Notes: a model not told the origin generated them from the sequence alone. 11,485 bases of DNA from Firmicutes bacterium UBA5388 (GCA_002409975.1 DHOO01000094.1:1-11485); one strand, 5' to 3'. Positions 1-7,051 are shown, counted from the first letter of the stretch. Program-made: numbers and translations.

Positions 1-120
1 GGGCTTTTTGCGTTGCCTTTTGATTTAATTATACCAATACAATATATTGATAGCCTAATACCAGTCAAAGACTATATATTGTATTGGGACCTTTTAAAAA
101 GGATACAACGCAAAAAGCTT
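1..120. repeat. long imperfect inverted repeat (palindromic element)
   Basis: Positions 3-15 (GCTTTTTGCGTTG) are the exact reverse complement of 106-118. Inside them, 34-47 (CCAATACAATATAT) is the exact reverse complement of 74-87. A 6-bp pair (CCTTTT at 16-21 with AAAAGG at 97-102) lies between these arms. The whole could fold into one long hairpin with a loop of about 26 nt. It lies just past the stop codon of the minus-strand radical SAM gene, so it could end that transcript, but no clean T-run follows the stem. It could equally be a small non-autonomous palindromic element. The left edge coincides with the window edge, so its true boundary is unknown. Confidence 0.55.
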
Positions 121-148
121 ACAATAGTTTTTACACCAAAATTTGCTT

Positions 149-1681
149 CTATACTGGCGAAGTATCAGGGAAAGTAAGAGGAACTCGCTCTGGTTCAGCT
201 TGTTCTAGAAATACTTTACGGAAGTGGAAACCATAAATGGTATAAGTAATCGCTAAAGGAAATACTTGCGGTTTCTTAAACAGCGACCAACCGATCAGTC
301 GCCAAAAATAGGACCTTTCTTCACCCCAGATCCCAATGATAAATAGAGCTTTAAAAAAGGCCGGCAAATGATATAAGCGGGGATGAAGTTTTCTCCCTTT
401 CGGCGGGTTATACTCTTGCAAAAACTCTTTTACTCTTTGATAAAAATATTTTGGCGCATAAATCGTAGTCATCACCTTGTTATAACCTTTAAGCAAGGAC
501 TCCCATGGCATCTTAGGACGGTAATTAATTTGCTGATCGGTGTTATTCCCTCTACTCTCAGCTAGAATTCGCCCTTCCTTCTCCATCCGCTGGTAAAGCT
601 TGGTCCCTTTCAACACATTTAAAAGCCCCACCATTGCAGTGACAATCCCGCTTTTCTGGATGAACTCAATTTGGCGTTCAAAAATAGTCGGGGGATCATG
701 ATCAAATCCAAGAATAAACCCCCCCTGCACTTGCAGCCCATGGCGCTGAATCTTTTTTACGGAAGCAATCAAGTCCCGATTTTTATTCTGTACTTTGCTA
801 CATTCGGATAAACTTTCCTCATGAGGGGTCTCAATCCCAACAAAAACTGATTCAAAACCTACCCTAACCATACTTTTTAATAATTCCTCATCATCCGCCA
901 GATTAATTGAGGCTTGAGTATTAAAACAAAATGGAAACTTTCGTTCCGCTTGCCACTCCTCCATGGCCGGTAAAATCTCTTCCTTTAATTCTTTTTTATT
1001 GCCAATAAAATTATCATCCACCATAAAGACGCCACCCCGCCAGCCCTGATTATACAAACTCTCAAGTTCTGCCAGCACCTGTTCTCTATTTTTTGTACGC
1101 GGGCGCTGTCCGTAAAGCAAGGTAATGTCACAAAACTCGCAGTTAAAAGGGCATCCTCGGGAATACTGTAGGCACATCGCATTATAATTTTTAAAAGCCA
1201 GGAGATCCCAGCGCGGAATCGGAGTTTGCGTTAGGTCAGCCCATTCCTCGAGACCGGCGGTATAAAGATGTTGAGGGACGCCTTGTTCCAAGTCAGCTAA
1301 GAAACGGGGCAGAGTGATCTCCGCCTCGTGAAGGACTAAGTGGTCCACCTCGGGATAATCTTTCCAACTAACGGTAAAAAGTGGCCCACCCCCGACTATT
1401 CTCTTGCCTAGTGCTTTACATCTGGCGATTAACTCCCGGACTCCATCCTTCTGCACAGCCATCGCGCTTATAAAAACAAAATCGGCCCACTTTAAATCGG
1501 CTTCTTTTAAAGCAGTGACGTTTAGATCAACTAATTTCTGTTCCCATTCCCTGGGGAGAAGTCCTGCTACGGTCAGTAATCCTAGCGGAGGATTGCCTGC
1601 CTTTTTTTTGATGAATTGGAGAGCATACTTAAAACTCCAAAAGGTCTCAGGAAATTTGGGGTAAACCAAGAGAATTTTCAT
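149..1681 (-). CDS. B12-binding radical SAM protein, DUF4070-type
   Basis: This encodes a 510-residue radical SAM enzyme. The N-terminus (about 1-130) looks like a cobalamin-binding Rossmann domain, opening MKILLVYPKFP with the PPLGLLTVAGLLP stretch typical of the family. The [4Fe-4S] cluster motif CxxxCxxC is at C177, C181 and C184 in SRGCPFNCEFCD, followed by a TIM-barrel core with VDDNFIGNK, VGIETP and GGFILGFD. The C-terminal about 150 residues match the DUF4070 type of tail. Relatives include B12-dependent radical methylases such as hopanoid C-2 methylase HpnP, but the substrate cannot be assigned. I chose the ATG at 1681 because AGGTGGAG lies 6 nt upstream; a GTG at 1693 in the same frame would add MEKT but would overlap that site. 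The stop is TAG. The gene stands alone on its strand, with the palindromic repeat at 1-120 downstream. Class is secure; function is open. Confidence 0.9.
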   Translation of the reverse strand: MKILLVYPKFPETFWSFKYALQFIKKKAGNPPLGLLTVAGLLPREWEQKLVDLNVTALKEADLKWADFVFISAMAVQKDGVRELIARCKALGKRIVGGGPLFTVSWKDYPEVDHLVLHEAEITLPRFLADLEQGVPQHLYTAGLEEWADLTQTPIPRWDLLAFKNYNAMCLQYSRGCPFNCEFCDITLLYGQRPRTKNREQVLAELESLYNQGWRGGVFMVDDNFIGNKKELKEEILPAMEEWQAERKFPFCFNTQASINLADDEELLKSMVRVGFESVFVGIETPHEESLSECSKVQNKNRDLIASVKKIQRHGLQVQGGFILGFDHDPPTIFERQIEFIQKSGIVTAMVGLLNVLKGTKLYQRMEKEGRILAESRGNNTDQQINYRPKMPWESLLKGYNKVMTTIYAPKYFYQRVKEFLQEYNPPKGRKLHPRLYHLPAFFKALFIIGIWGEERSYFWRLIGWSLFKKPQVFPLAITYTIYGFHFRKVFLEQAEPERVPLTFPDTSPV

Positions 1682-1882
1682 TGTTTTCTCCACCTAGTTC
1701 TGGTTTATAAATTCTTACCTTTCCAGTATGGATAAAACTAAGAAGGTTTATTCCCCAATCCTTGATGGACCTTTTCAATTATTGAGTCAGGCAATTCCTT
1801 AAATTAGATGTTAACGTAATGGTTAAGAGATTTTTAAAATAAAGAAGGATTTTCTTAGTCGGCAGAGAAAATATAAAGTTAA

Positions 1883-1909
1883 GCTGTCTGACAGCATGAC
1901 TGTTATGCT
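1883..1909. promoter_or_regulatory. candidate operator: overlapping dyads
   Basis: GCTGTC-T-GACAGC (1883-1895) is a perfect dyad with a one-base centre, too tight for an RNA hairpin but suitable for a dimeric DNA-binding protein. It overlaps AGCAT...ATGCT (1893-1897 with 1905-1909). The regulator is unknown and no promoter elements were placed around it. Confidence 0.3.
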
Positions 1910-1948
1910 AAAATTATTGAATCTTTGAGCAATATCAATTTTAGTAAG

Positions 1949-1978
1949 CTTTATTCAAATGCTTAAATCTGAATAAAG
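1949..1978. repeat. 9-bp inverted repeat upstream of cupin
   Basis: CTTTATTCA (1949-1957) pairs exactly with TGAATAAAG (1970-1978) across a 12-nt loop. It lies 44 nt before the cupin ATG and overlaps the in-frame region that would have encoded the missing cupin N-terminus. It could be an operator or a chance AT-rich repeat. Confidence 0.3.
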
Positions 1979-2022
1979 TAAGAAGTATTGTTGTTAACTT
2001 TTTCCTCAGGAATTACGCTAGA

Positions 2023-2241
2023 ATGGAAGAAGGGGGTTATGGAACATCGCATAGCCACCCCGATTCAGAACATTTTTTGCTGGTAATCTCAGGAGAACTG
2101 GAACTCCGAAATGACCGGGAGATTCATCGGGCTCCTGCTGGCGCCGGTGTATTAGTCTATCCAGGTGATGTTCATGAAGTCATCAATGTAAACCAGGGGC
2201 CAACAGAATATTATGTAATTTATAGTCCTCCCAGAAAATAA
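2023..2241 (+). CDS. small cupin-domain protein, probably N-terminally truncated
   Basis: This is a 72-residue single cupin barrel core. Motif 1 is SHSHPDSEH, with metal ligands H10, H12 and E16, and motif 2 is YPGDVHEVIN, with H51 and N55. The metal-binding set is therefore intact. Cupins of this type usually have 30-50 further residues before motif 1. Here the reading frame continues upstream without a stop to 1948 and still reads protein-like just before the ATG (FFLRNYAR), but it contains no ATG, GTG or TTG start. The ribosome binding site is weak (AGGA at 2008, 11 nt away). Either this short protein is made as is, or it is the 3' part of a decayed gene. No substrate or partner can be named; the neighbours give no clue. 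Confidence 0.55.
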   Translation: MEEGGYGTSHSHPDSEHFLLVISGELELRNDREIHRAPAGAGVLVYPGDVHEVINVNQGPTEYYVIYSPPRK

Positions 2242-2507
2242 GGGGTATTTCCGTAATTTGCTTTACGAGATTTTTCAATAATAGACGACTGAGATAGTAT
2301 GGTTTGTTTACAAGAAGCAAATTTCCATCCCGATCACTTTTCAAGGTTCAATTTAATCGAACAACTTCCCAACAATATGCTGACATCTAATAGCTCTATT
2401 CCTTTCATGTATTAAGGCCATCTTTTCCCCCTCATCTCGTTAAGAGCGCCTGAAACTCATAGTTCATGCCATTTATGCTTTTTGTGCAAATCATATTATC
2501 AAGTTAT

Positions 2508-2552
2508 AAAAGTAAGCAGCTCTCACGCTAAACGCGAGAGCTGCTTACTTTT
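2508..2552. terminator. strong intrinsic terminator, probably bidirectional
   Basis: AAAAGTAAGCAGCTCTC (2508-2524) is the exact reverse complement of 2536-2552, giving a 17-bp stem over an 11-nt loop that can close further with two CG pairs. The arms begin with A's and end with T's, so the structure could stop transcription on either strand. It lies 267 nt past the cupin stop with no recognisable gene directly before it. Confidence 0.8.
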
Positions 2553-2629
2553 CTTTTATAGGAAATTATCATAAATCATAAGTTACCTTACATTGTTAAC
2601 TCATTTTTTTCTTAAATGGAGGAAATTTG

Positions 2630-2689
2630 ATGAAAATTAGAGTCGGGCGCCTCGACAAGATAAAGGATTTTTTTGTGGTTAAATCTTAA
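2630..2689 (+). other. candidate 19-residue ORF with strong ribosome binding site
   Basis: ATG at 2630 is preceded by GGAGG (2619-2623), 6 nt away, and opens MKIRVGRLDKIKDFFVVKS before a TAA. The site looks like a real gene start, but the product is too short to recognise. It may be a leader peptide, a small protein, or the surviving start of a deleted gene. Confidence 0.25.
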
Positions 2690-2824
2690 ACCAATCCCAT
2701 TAGCCAATTCCTTAATATGAGTAAATAGAGAAATGAGTTCAGATTTTTCAACAAAATAATAGATTTGTCTGATTTATTTTTTACGTTTCTTATGTTAATG
2801 TTAATTTAACAGTAAGTTAAGGAG

Positions 2825-2884
2825 AGGTGTTTAAAAAAATGATGTTTGGAAAGAAGAGGAGAGGAGGTAAAACATAAAACACCT
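2825..2884 (+). promoter_or_regulatory. leader hairpin enclosing a 12-residue ORF
   Basis: AGGTGTTT (2825-2832) pairs exactly with AAACACCT (2877-2884). The stem would enclose the mini-ORF MMFGKKRRGGKT (ATG 2839, stop 2877), and its left arm overlaps part of that ORF's ribosome binding site (GGAGAGG, 2821-2827). The arrangement lies about 95 nt before the binding-protein gene and would be part of its mRNA leader. Function as a leader-peptide control element is only a suggestion. Confidence 0.3.
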
Positions 2885-2977
2885 TCATCTGCTGAGAGCT
2901 CTAAACAATCTTGTGTCACTTGGTCTACTACATCAATAAACAAATAATAATTTAGAAAATCTGAGGAGGTTTATCGT

Positions 2978-3979
2978 TTGAAAAAGATTAAATTTTCTTT
3001 ATTGAGTCTGTTAGTTGTTGTTATGATTCTTTCCCTAACCGGCTTGGCAGCCGAAAGGTTAACCGCCTATGTTAGTCTGGATGAAGAGGTCGCCCGTTCG
3101 TTAATTAACGAGTTCCAAAAGGAAACCAAAATTCAGGTGGACTGGGTTCGACTAAGCACGGGTGAGTCGGTAGCCAGGATCGAAGCGGAAAAAAACAACC
3201 CGCAGGCTAGCATCTTTCTTGGCGGCGTGGGCCTGAACCATATTGAAGCTAAAAACAAGGGTTTAACTGCTCCTTACGTTTCACCCAATGCTAAAAATGT
3301 TCCCGCGCAATTCAAAGATAAAGATAATTACTGGTGCGGACTCTACGCCGGACCACTATGCTTCGTTTATAACCTCGAAAGATTAAAAGAGCTAAATCTA
3401 CCGGCGCCTAAATCTTGGGCTGACTTAATCAAACCGATTTATAAAGGTCACGTTCAAATGGCCAGCCCTCAATCATCTGGAACCTCTTATAATGTTATTA
3501 CCACTATGATCTATATCTTCAACCATGATGAAGATTTAGCTTTTAATTATTTGAAGGAATTGAATAAAAATATTAACCAGTATACCAAGTCGGGATCAGC
3601 TCCCGGACGCGCCGCCGCTATAGGAGAAACACCGATTGCCCTGGGTTACTCTCATGACCAAGTTAAACTTATTGATCAAGGTTATCCGCTGGAGATCGCT
3701 TTCCCCTCAGAAGGAACAGGTTACGAAGTAGCATCCATGTCCTTAGTTAAAGGCGGTCCTCAAATGAAAACCGCTCAGAAACTTTACGACTGGGTGCTCT
3801 CCGAAAAAGCAGGAAAAATATTGGCCAGTTACTATCTTGCGGTTTTTGCTGATGTACCGTTGAAAAAAGGCGCTAAACCACTAACCGAAGTCAAAGTAGT
3901 AGATCAAGATGATGTTTGGGGCGGAGCAAACAAAGAACGCCTCATCGATCGATGGCAAAATGAGGTTTACGGAAAATAG
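2978..3979 (+). CDS. ABC transporter periplasmic substrate-binding protein (AfuA/FbpA-like)
   Basis: This 333-residue protein opens with a signal peptide (KK, then a hydrophobic stretch to about residue 22, cleavage near LAA at 23-25). There is no lipobox cysteine, so it should be soluble in a periplasm. It belongs to the family of binding proteins for ferric iron, phosphonates, polyamines and sugar phosphates: LTAYVSLDEEVARSLINEF near the N-terminus, KSWADLIKPIYKGHV, SSGTSY at 166-171, SGSAPG at 205-210, GYSHD at 223-227 and PSEGTGYE at 243-250. Ferric-binding members carry adjacent tyrosines about where GYSHD lies, so an organic anion such as a hexose phosphate seems likelier than iron; this is inference. 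The start is TTG at 2978, with AGGAGG 7 nt upstream. It is the first gene of a transporter operon, followed by the hairpin at 3989-4016. Confidence 0.9.
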   Translation: MKKIKFSLLSLLVVVMILSLTGLAAERLTAYVSLDEEVARSLINEFQKETKIQVDWVRLSTGESVARIEAEKNNPQASIFLGGVGLNHIEAKNKGLTAPYVSPNAKNVPAQFKDKDNYWCGLYAGPLCFVYNLERLKELNLPAPKSWADLIKPIYKGHVQMASPQSSGTSYNVITTMIYIFNHDEDLAFNYLKELNKNINQYTKSGSAPGRAAAIGETPIALGYSHDQVKLIDQGYPLEIAFPSEGTGYEVASMSLVKGGPQMKTAQKLYDWVLSEKAGKILASYYLAVFADVPLKKGAKPLTEVKVVDQDDVWGGANKERLIDRWQNEVYGK

Positions 3980-3988
3980 GATCGTCCT

Positions 3989-4016
3989 AAAAGTGGGGCG
4001 TCAACGCCCCACTTTT
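3989..4016 (+). terminator. intra-operon hairpin (leaky terminator or mRNA stabiliser)
   Basis: AAAAGTGGGGCG (3989-4000) and CGCCCCACTTTT (4005-4016) form a perfect 12-bp GC-rich stem with a TCAA tetraloop, ending in four T's. It lies between the binding-protein stop and the permease ribosome binding site (AAGGAGG at 4022). In binding-protein operons such a hairpin commonly lets the first gene be expressed above the rest, by partial termination or by blocking 3' decay. Confidence 0.75.
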
Positions 4017-4036
4017 CTAATAAGGAGGCGAATAAG

Positions 4037-5722
4037 TTGGAGTTAACATTCAAGCCAAACACTGCAGAACAGCTGCAAAACAAAAAGAAAATCAAAGATC
4101 CGATCATTACAGGCGCGATAATAACGATTTGGGCCTTACTTCTAATCTTTATCCTCTACCCCGTTAGTAAAGCGATGATAACCAGTATTATGGTCGATGG
4201 TCGGGTTTCTTTTGAACACTATATTTATCTTTTTAAGCAAGCATGGTTAAGAAAAACATTTATTAATTCAATGAAACTAGCTGTAACCGTAGCCACGATT
4301 TCTACCTTCATCGGTTATTGTTACGCCTACGCCCTTAACCGTACTGATATCCCGTGCAAAGGTTTTTTTCAGCAAATGTCCTTGCTGCCGATTATCTCAC
4401 CGCCTTTTATGTTTGCACTGTCGGTCATCCTATTGTTAGGTAAAAACGGGTTGATAACCAAGAAATTATTAGGTCTCACCAGTTTTAATATTTATGGGTT
4501 CGATGGATTGGTTCTAGTACAGTCTCTAAGCATGTTTCCAATTGCTTACCTTGTCTTGGACGGGGTATTAAAGGCGATCAGTCCGGATTTGGAAGACTCC
4601 GCCTTTAACCTGGGGGCAACCCGCAGACAAGTCTTTAGGACAGTCACTATGCCTCTATCATTGCAGGGCATCGCCTCTGCTTGGCTACTGGTCTTTGTCA
4701 CTTCACTGGCTGATTTCGGTAATCCGGTAATTCTCGGAGGCGACTTTGATGTGCTATCGGTCCAGGCTTATCTGCAGGTTACCGGGATGTTTAATACCCC
4801 GCGGGGCGCCGCGATTGCTTTTGTGCTTTTAGCCCCGGCCTTAATCGCCTTTTACCTTCAAAGAAACCTAAGTAAAAAGTCAGTCGTTACTGTAACTGGA
4901 AAACCGTCAACTTCCGGTTTAATGAAAGCACATCCGCTGGCCAAATACATACTTACTATTTTGCTCTCATTAATCTCCCTAATGACGCTCGCCTTTTACG
5001 GTGTGATTATCTATGGTTGTTTCGTTAAACTATGGGGTTACAACTGGTCGTTAACTTTGGAGAATTTCGCCTATGCCTGGGATGTGGGCAAGTTGAGCAT
5101 CAAAGCCACAGTCATTATGGCGGGAATTGCTACTGTAATCGCCGGACTTCTCTCCATGGTCATCGCTTTTCTTATGGTTCGAAAAGAATTCTTTGGGAAA
5201 AAAGCAATGGGTTTTGTAACTTTGCTCGGTTACGCCATTCCCGGAACTCTGGTTGGGATCGGTTATATTTTAGCGTTTAACACTCCACCGTTATTATTAA
5301 CAGGAACAATGTGGATTATTATCTGCTGTTTTGTCTTCCGGGAGATCCCAGTTGGTATTGAATCCGGTGTCGCCACTTTGAATCAGATTGATCCGGCAAT
5401 TGAAGAAGCTTCGCTTAATCTAGGGGCGGATACTGCTTATACCTTTACCCATGTTACCCTGCCTTTAATTAAACCAGCTTTTTTTGCTAGTCTGGCCTAT
5501 AGCTTTGTACGGAGTATGACAGCGGTTTCCGCTGTAATATTTTTGGTTACCGCGCGTTGGAATCACCTAACAGCTCTTGTGCTGGCGCAAACAGAGATCA
5601 TGCGGTTAGGTCCGGCTAGTGTCTTATCCTTTTTCACCATTATTATTGTCTTTATTGTTTTTGCCCTTATTCGTTTGAGTTTAGGTCAAATAAGTTATAC
5701 TGCGCCTAGAATTGGAGGTTAA
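4037..5722 (+). CDS. ABC transporter permease, fused double-domain (FbpB/AfuB-like)
   Basis: This 561-residue inner-membrane protein contains two fused permease domains, about 12 membrane segments in all. Each half has the cytoplasmic EAA loop that docks on the ATPase: EDSAFNLGATRRQVFRTVTMP at 186-206 and EEASLNLGADTAYTFTHVTLP at 456-476. The linker between halves lies around 278-300. Two-in-one permeases of this length are normal for the ferric/thiamine/sugar-phosphate group, so one protein can form the whole channel with an ATPase dimer. The start is TTG at 4037, with AAGGAGG 8 nt before it. The gene follows the binding protein after a hairpin and ends 5 bp before the ATPase start, which uses a ribosome binding site inside the end of this gene. 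Confidence 0.92.
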   Translation: MELTFKPNTAEQLQNKKKIKDPIITGAIITIWALLLIFILYPVSKAMITSIMVDGRVSFEHYIYLFKQAWLRKTFINSMKLAVTVATISTFIGYCYAYALNRTDIPCKGFFQQMSLLPIISPPFMFALSVILLLGKNGLITKKLLGLTSFNIYGFDGLVLVQSLSMFPIAYLVLDGVLKAISPDLEDSAFNLGATRRQVFRTVTMPLSLQGIASAWLLVFVTSLADFGNPVILGGDFDVLSVQAYLQVTGMFNTPRGAAIAFVLLAPALIAFYLQRNLSKKSVVTVTGKPSTSGLMKAHPLAKYILTILLSLISLMTLAFYGVIIYGCFVKLWGYNWSLTLENFAYAWDVGKLSIKATVIMAGIATVIAGLLSMVIAFLMVRKEFFGKKAMGFVTLLGYAIPGTLVGIGYILAFNTPPLLLTGTMWIIICCFVFREIPVGIESGVATLNQIDPAIEEASLNLGADTAYTFTHVTLPLIKPAFFASLAYSFVRSMTAVSAVIFLVTARWNHLTALVLAQTEIMRLGPASVLSFFTIIIVFIVFALIRLSLGQISYTAPRIGG

Positions 5723-5727
5723 TAAAG

Positions 5728-6804
5728 ATGAGTGTTAGTGTAAAGTTGGAAAACATTACCAAAAGATTTAAAGCACCCGGCGGAAGCTCCATAGTGGCCG
5801 TCGATGATTTAAGTTTGTCCATTGAAAAAGGCTCTTTCGTTACACTCCTCGGTCCCTCAGGGTGTGGAAAAACCACTACCCTTAGAGTAGTCGCTGGGTT
5901 CGAAAATCCAGATACCGGTCGCGTCTTTATTGATGGGATCGATATCACTCAGGTACCCCCGAACAAAAGAAACTTAGCTATGGTTTTCCAGAGTTATGCT
6001 CTTTTCCCACATTTGAACGTCTTTGACAATGTTGCTTATAGTCTAAAAATCAGAAAATCCAGTCCCGAAGAAATTCAAGAAAAGGTTACTAAGGTATTGG
6101 ATCTTGTTAATATGTTGGGAACAGAGAAACGCTACCCCAACCAACTCTCCGGCGGTCAACAACAACGGGTGGCGCTAGCCAGAGCAATTGTATTACAACC
6201 AAAAGTTCTGCTCTTTGATGAGCCCTTATCGAATTTAGATGCCAAACTGCGCGAAGATATGAGAGAAAGAATTAGAATGCTGCAACAGAAATTAGGGATC
6301 ACTGCTTTATACGTTACCCACGATCAAATTGAAGCGATCACTATGTCTGATGTAATCGTAATTATTAACGAAGGTCGGATCGAACAGATTGGCAGTCCCA
6401 CCGATGTTTACGAACGCCCGTCTAGTAGATTTGTAGCTGACTTTATCGGTAATGTTAATTTATTAGAGGCGAATCTGGTAAATACTGTTCCGGATGGAAT
6501 AGTATTAGATTTGTTCGGAGAAAAAGCAAAAATCACAAGTTTTTCCGCTTCGTCTCCAAAGATGTATATCGCTATCCGACCGGAGATGGTAGAACTTTTA
6601 CCCGCCAAGGACTTCCCGGGTCTGGTCTTTAACGGCAGAATTCTAAAATCCATCTATGTTGGACAACATGTCGAATATACGATCAAACTTAACGCCGGCC
6701 CCACAATTATGGCCGTCAAACTTGGAAACCTCTCCACCCTGTCTAATGGTGATGAGGTAAAAGTCGGATTTAAATTCGATACTTTACACGCTATCCCATC
6801 ATAA
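5728..6804 (+). CDS. ABC transporter ATP-binding protein (FbpC/PotA/AfuC-like)
   Basis: This 358-residue cytoplasmic ATPase energises the importer. The nucleotide-binding domain is complete: Walker A GPSGCGKTT (42-50), Q-loop Q88 in VFQSYALFPHLNV, signature LSGGQQQR (140-147), Walker B VLLFDEP with catalytic E165, D-loop SNLDAKLR and switch H198 in VTHDQ. After about residue 240 comes a TOBE-like regulatory domain (IAIRPEMVEL at 281-290, then a second half reaching the end), as in importers for spermidine, iron and sugars. The start is ATG at 5728, with GGAGG (5714-5718) located in the last codons of the permease, so translation is probably coupled. It is the last gene of the transporter operon. 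Confidence 0.94.
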   Translation: MSVSVKLENITKRFKAPGGSSIVAVDDLSLSIEKGSFVTLLGPSGCGKTTTLRVVAGFENPDTGRVFIDGIDITQVPPNKRNLAMVFQSYALFPHLNVFDNVAYSLKIRKSSPEEIQEKVTKVLDLVNMLGTEKRYPNQLSGGQQQRVALARAIVLQPKVLLFDEPLSNLDAKLREDMRERIRMLQQKLGITALYVTHDQIEAITMSDVIVIINEGRIEQIGSPTDVYERPSSRFVADFIGNVNLLEANLVNTVPDGIVLDLFGEKAKITSFSASSPKMYIAIRPEMVELLPAKDFPGLVFNGRILKSIYVGQHVEYTIKLNAGPTIMAVKLGNLSTLSNGDEVKVGFKFDTLHAIPS

Positions 6805-6840
6805 GAATGAAGGAATTGCATAATTCACCTTATTAAAATT

Positions 6841-6899
6841 TGGCGACAATATATTGATAACCCTACTAGGGATCGTCTAAACTCTATATTTTAGGTTCA
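6841..6899. repeat. second, diverged copy of the AT-rich palindromic core
   Basis: ACAATATATTGATA at 6846-6859 is identical to 39-52. The following bases (CC, then TA, a GTC, AAA, CT and TATATT) match the order seen at 53-80 with gaps. It lacks the outer GCTTTTTGCGTTG arms. The shared 14-mer alone is near what chance allows in AT-rich DNA, so relatedness is tentative. Confidence 0.3.
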
Positions 6900-6915
6900 A
6901 TCACAATAGATTCTG

Positions 6916-6961
6916 TTGGAGGGGGTGTAGACCATGACATTCCCTTAACTCCCCCTTCCAA
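6916..6961 (+). terminator. possible terminator/hairpin after the ABC operon
   Basis: TTGGAGGGGG (6916-6925) pairs with CCCCC-t-TCCAA (6951-6961) with a single bulged T and a 25-nt loop. It is GC-rich and lies 111 nt past the ATPase stop. The sequence after it is A-rich rather than T-rich, so it is a weak or atypical terminator, or an mRNA 3'-end stabiliser. Confidence 0.4.
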
Positions 6962-7021
6962 AATTATACTTTAGAATATACCTCCTGATACCGGACTAGA
7001 TAAGTCAATACTGGTTTTATT

Positions 7022-7051
7022 TTAACGAACATGTTATAAGTGTGATATAAT
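7022..7051 (+). promoter_or_regulatory. candidate sigma-A promoter for the kinase/regulator pair
   Basis: TTAACG (7022-7027) and a perfect TATAAT (7046-7051) are 18 nt apart. Transcription would begin near 7058, about 140 nt before the kinase start. It implies that the sensor genes can be transcribed independently of the transporter operon. Confidence 0.55.

Larger units (their letters stand above)
1682..2022. other. intergenic region with several small dyads, no gene
   Basis: This AT-rich gap separates the divergently oriented radical SAM gene and cupin. I see no coding region. It holds a 13-bp dyad GCTGTCTGACAGC at 1883-1895, an overlapping AGCAT/ATGCT dyad (1893-1909), and a 9-bp inverted repeat CTTTATTCA/TGAATAAAG at 1949-1957 and 1970-1978. 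A promoter for the minus-strand gene should lie between about 1700 and 1850, but I found no convincing -35/-10 pair. Confidence 0.5.
2242..2977. other. 736-bp region without a clear gene; contains terminator and operon leader
   Basis: The first part (2242-2507) has only short open stretches without ribosome binding sites on either strand. A strong 17-bp stem terminator follows at 2508-2552. After it are two very small ORFs, each with a good ribosome binding site (2630-2689 and 2839-2877), and then the 5' leader of the ABC transporter operon. The stretch 2690-2830 is very AT-rich and probably holds the operon promoter (for example TTGTCT at 2765 with an AT-rich -10 about 19 nt on), but no pair there is convincing. 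Confidence 0.5.

Noticed and set aside
1..120. Integron attC-like site, because of GTTG and CAAC in the arms
   Set aside because: The core triplets are in the wrong order (GTT left, AAC right) for attC, and no cassette structure follows.
985..1182. Minus-strand 65-residue open frame (and plus-strand frames at 383-565 and 1404-1664)
   Set aside because: They lie within the radical SAM gene in other frames, lack ribosome binding sites and show no domain motif.
2299..2415. Plus-strand 38-codon open frame after the cupin
   Set aside because: No ribosome binding site and no recognisable motif; the length is expected by chance.
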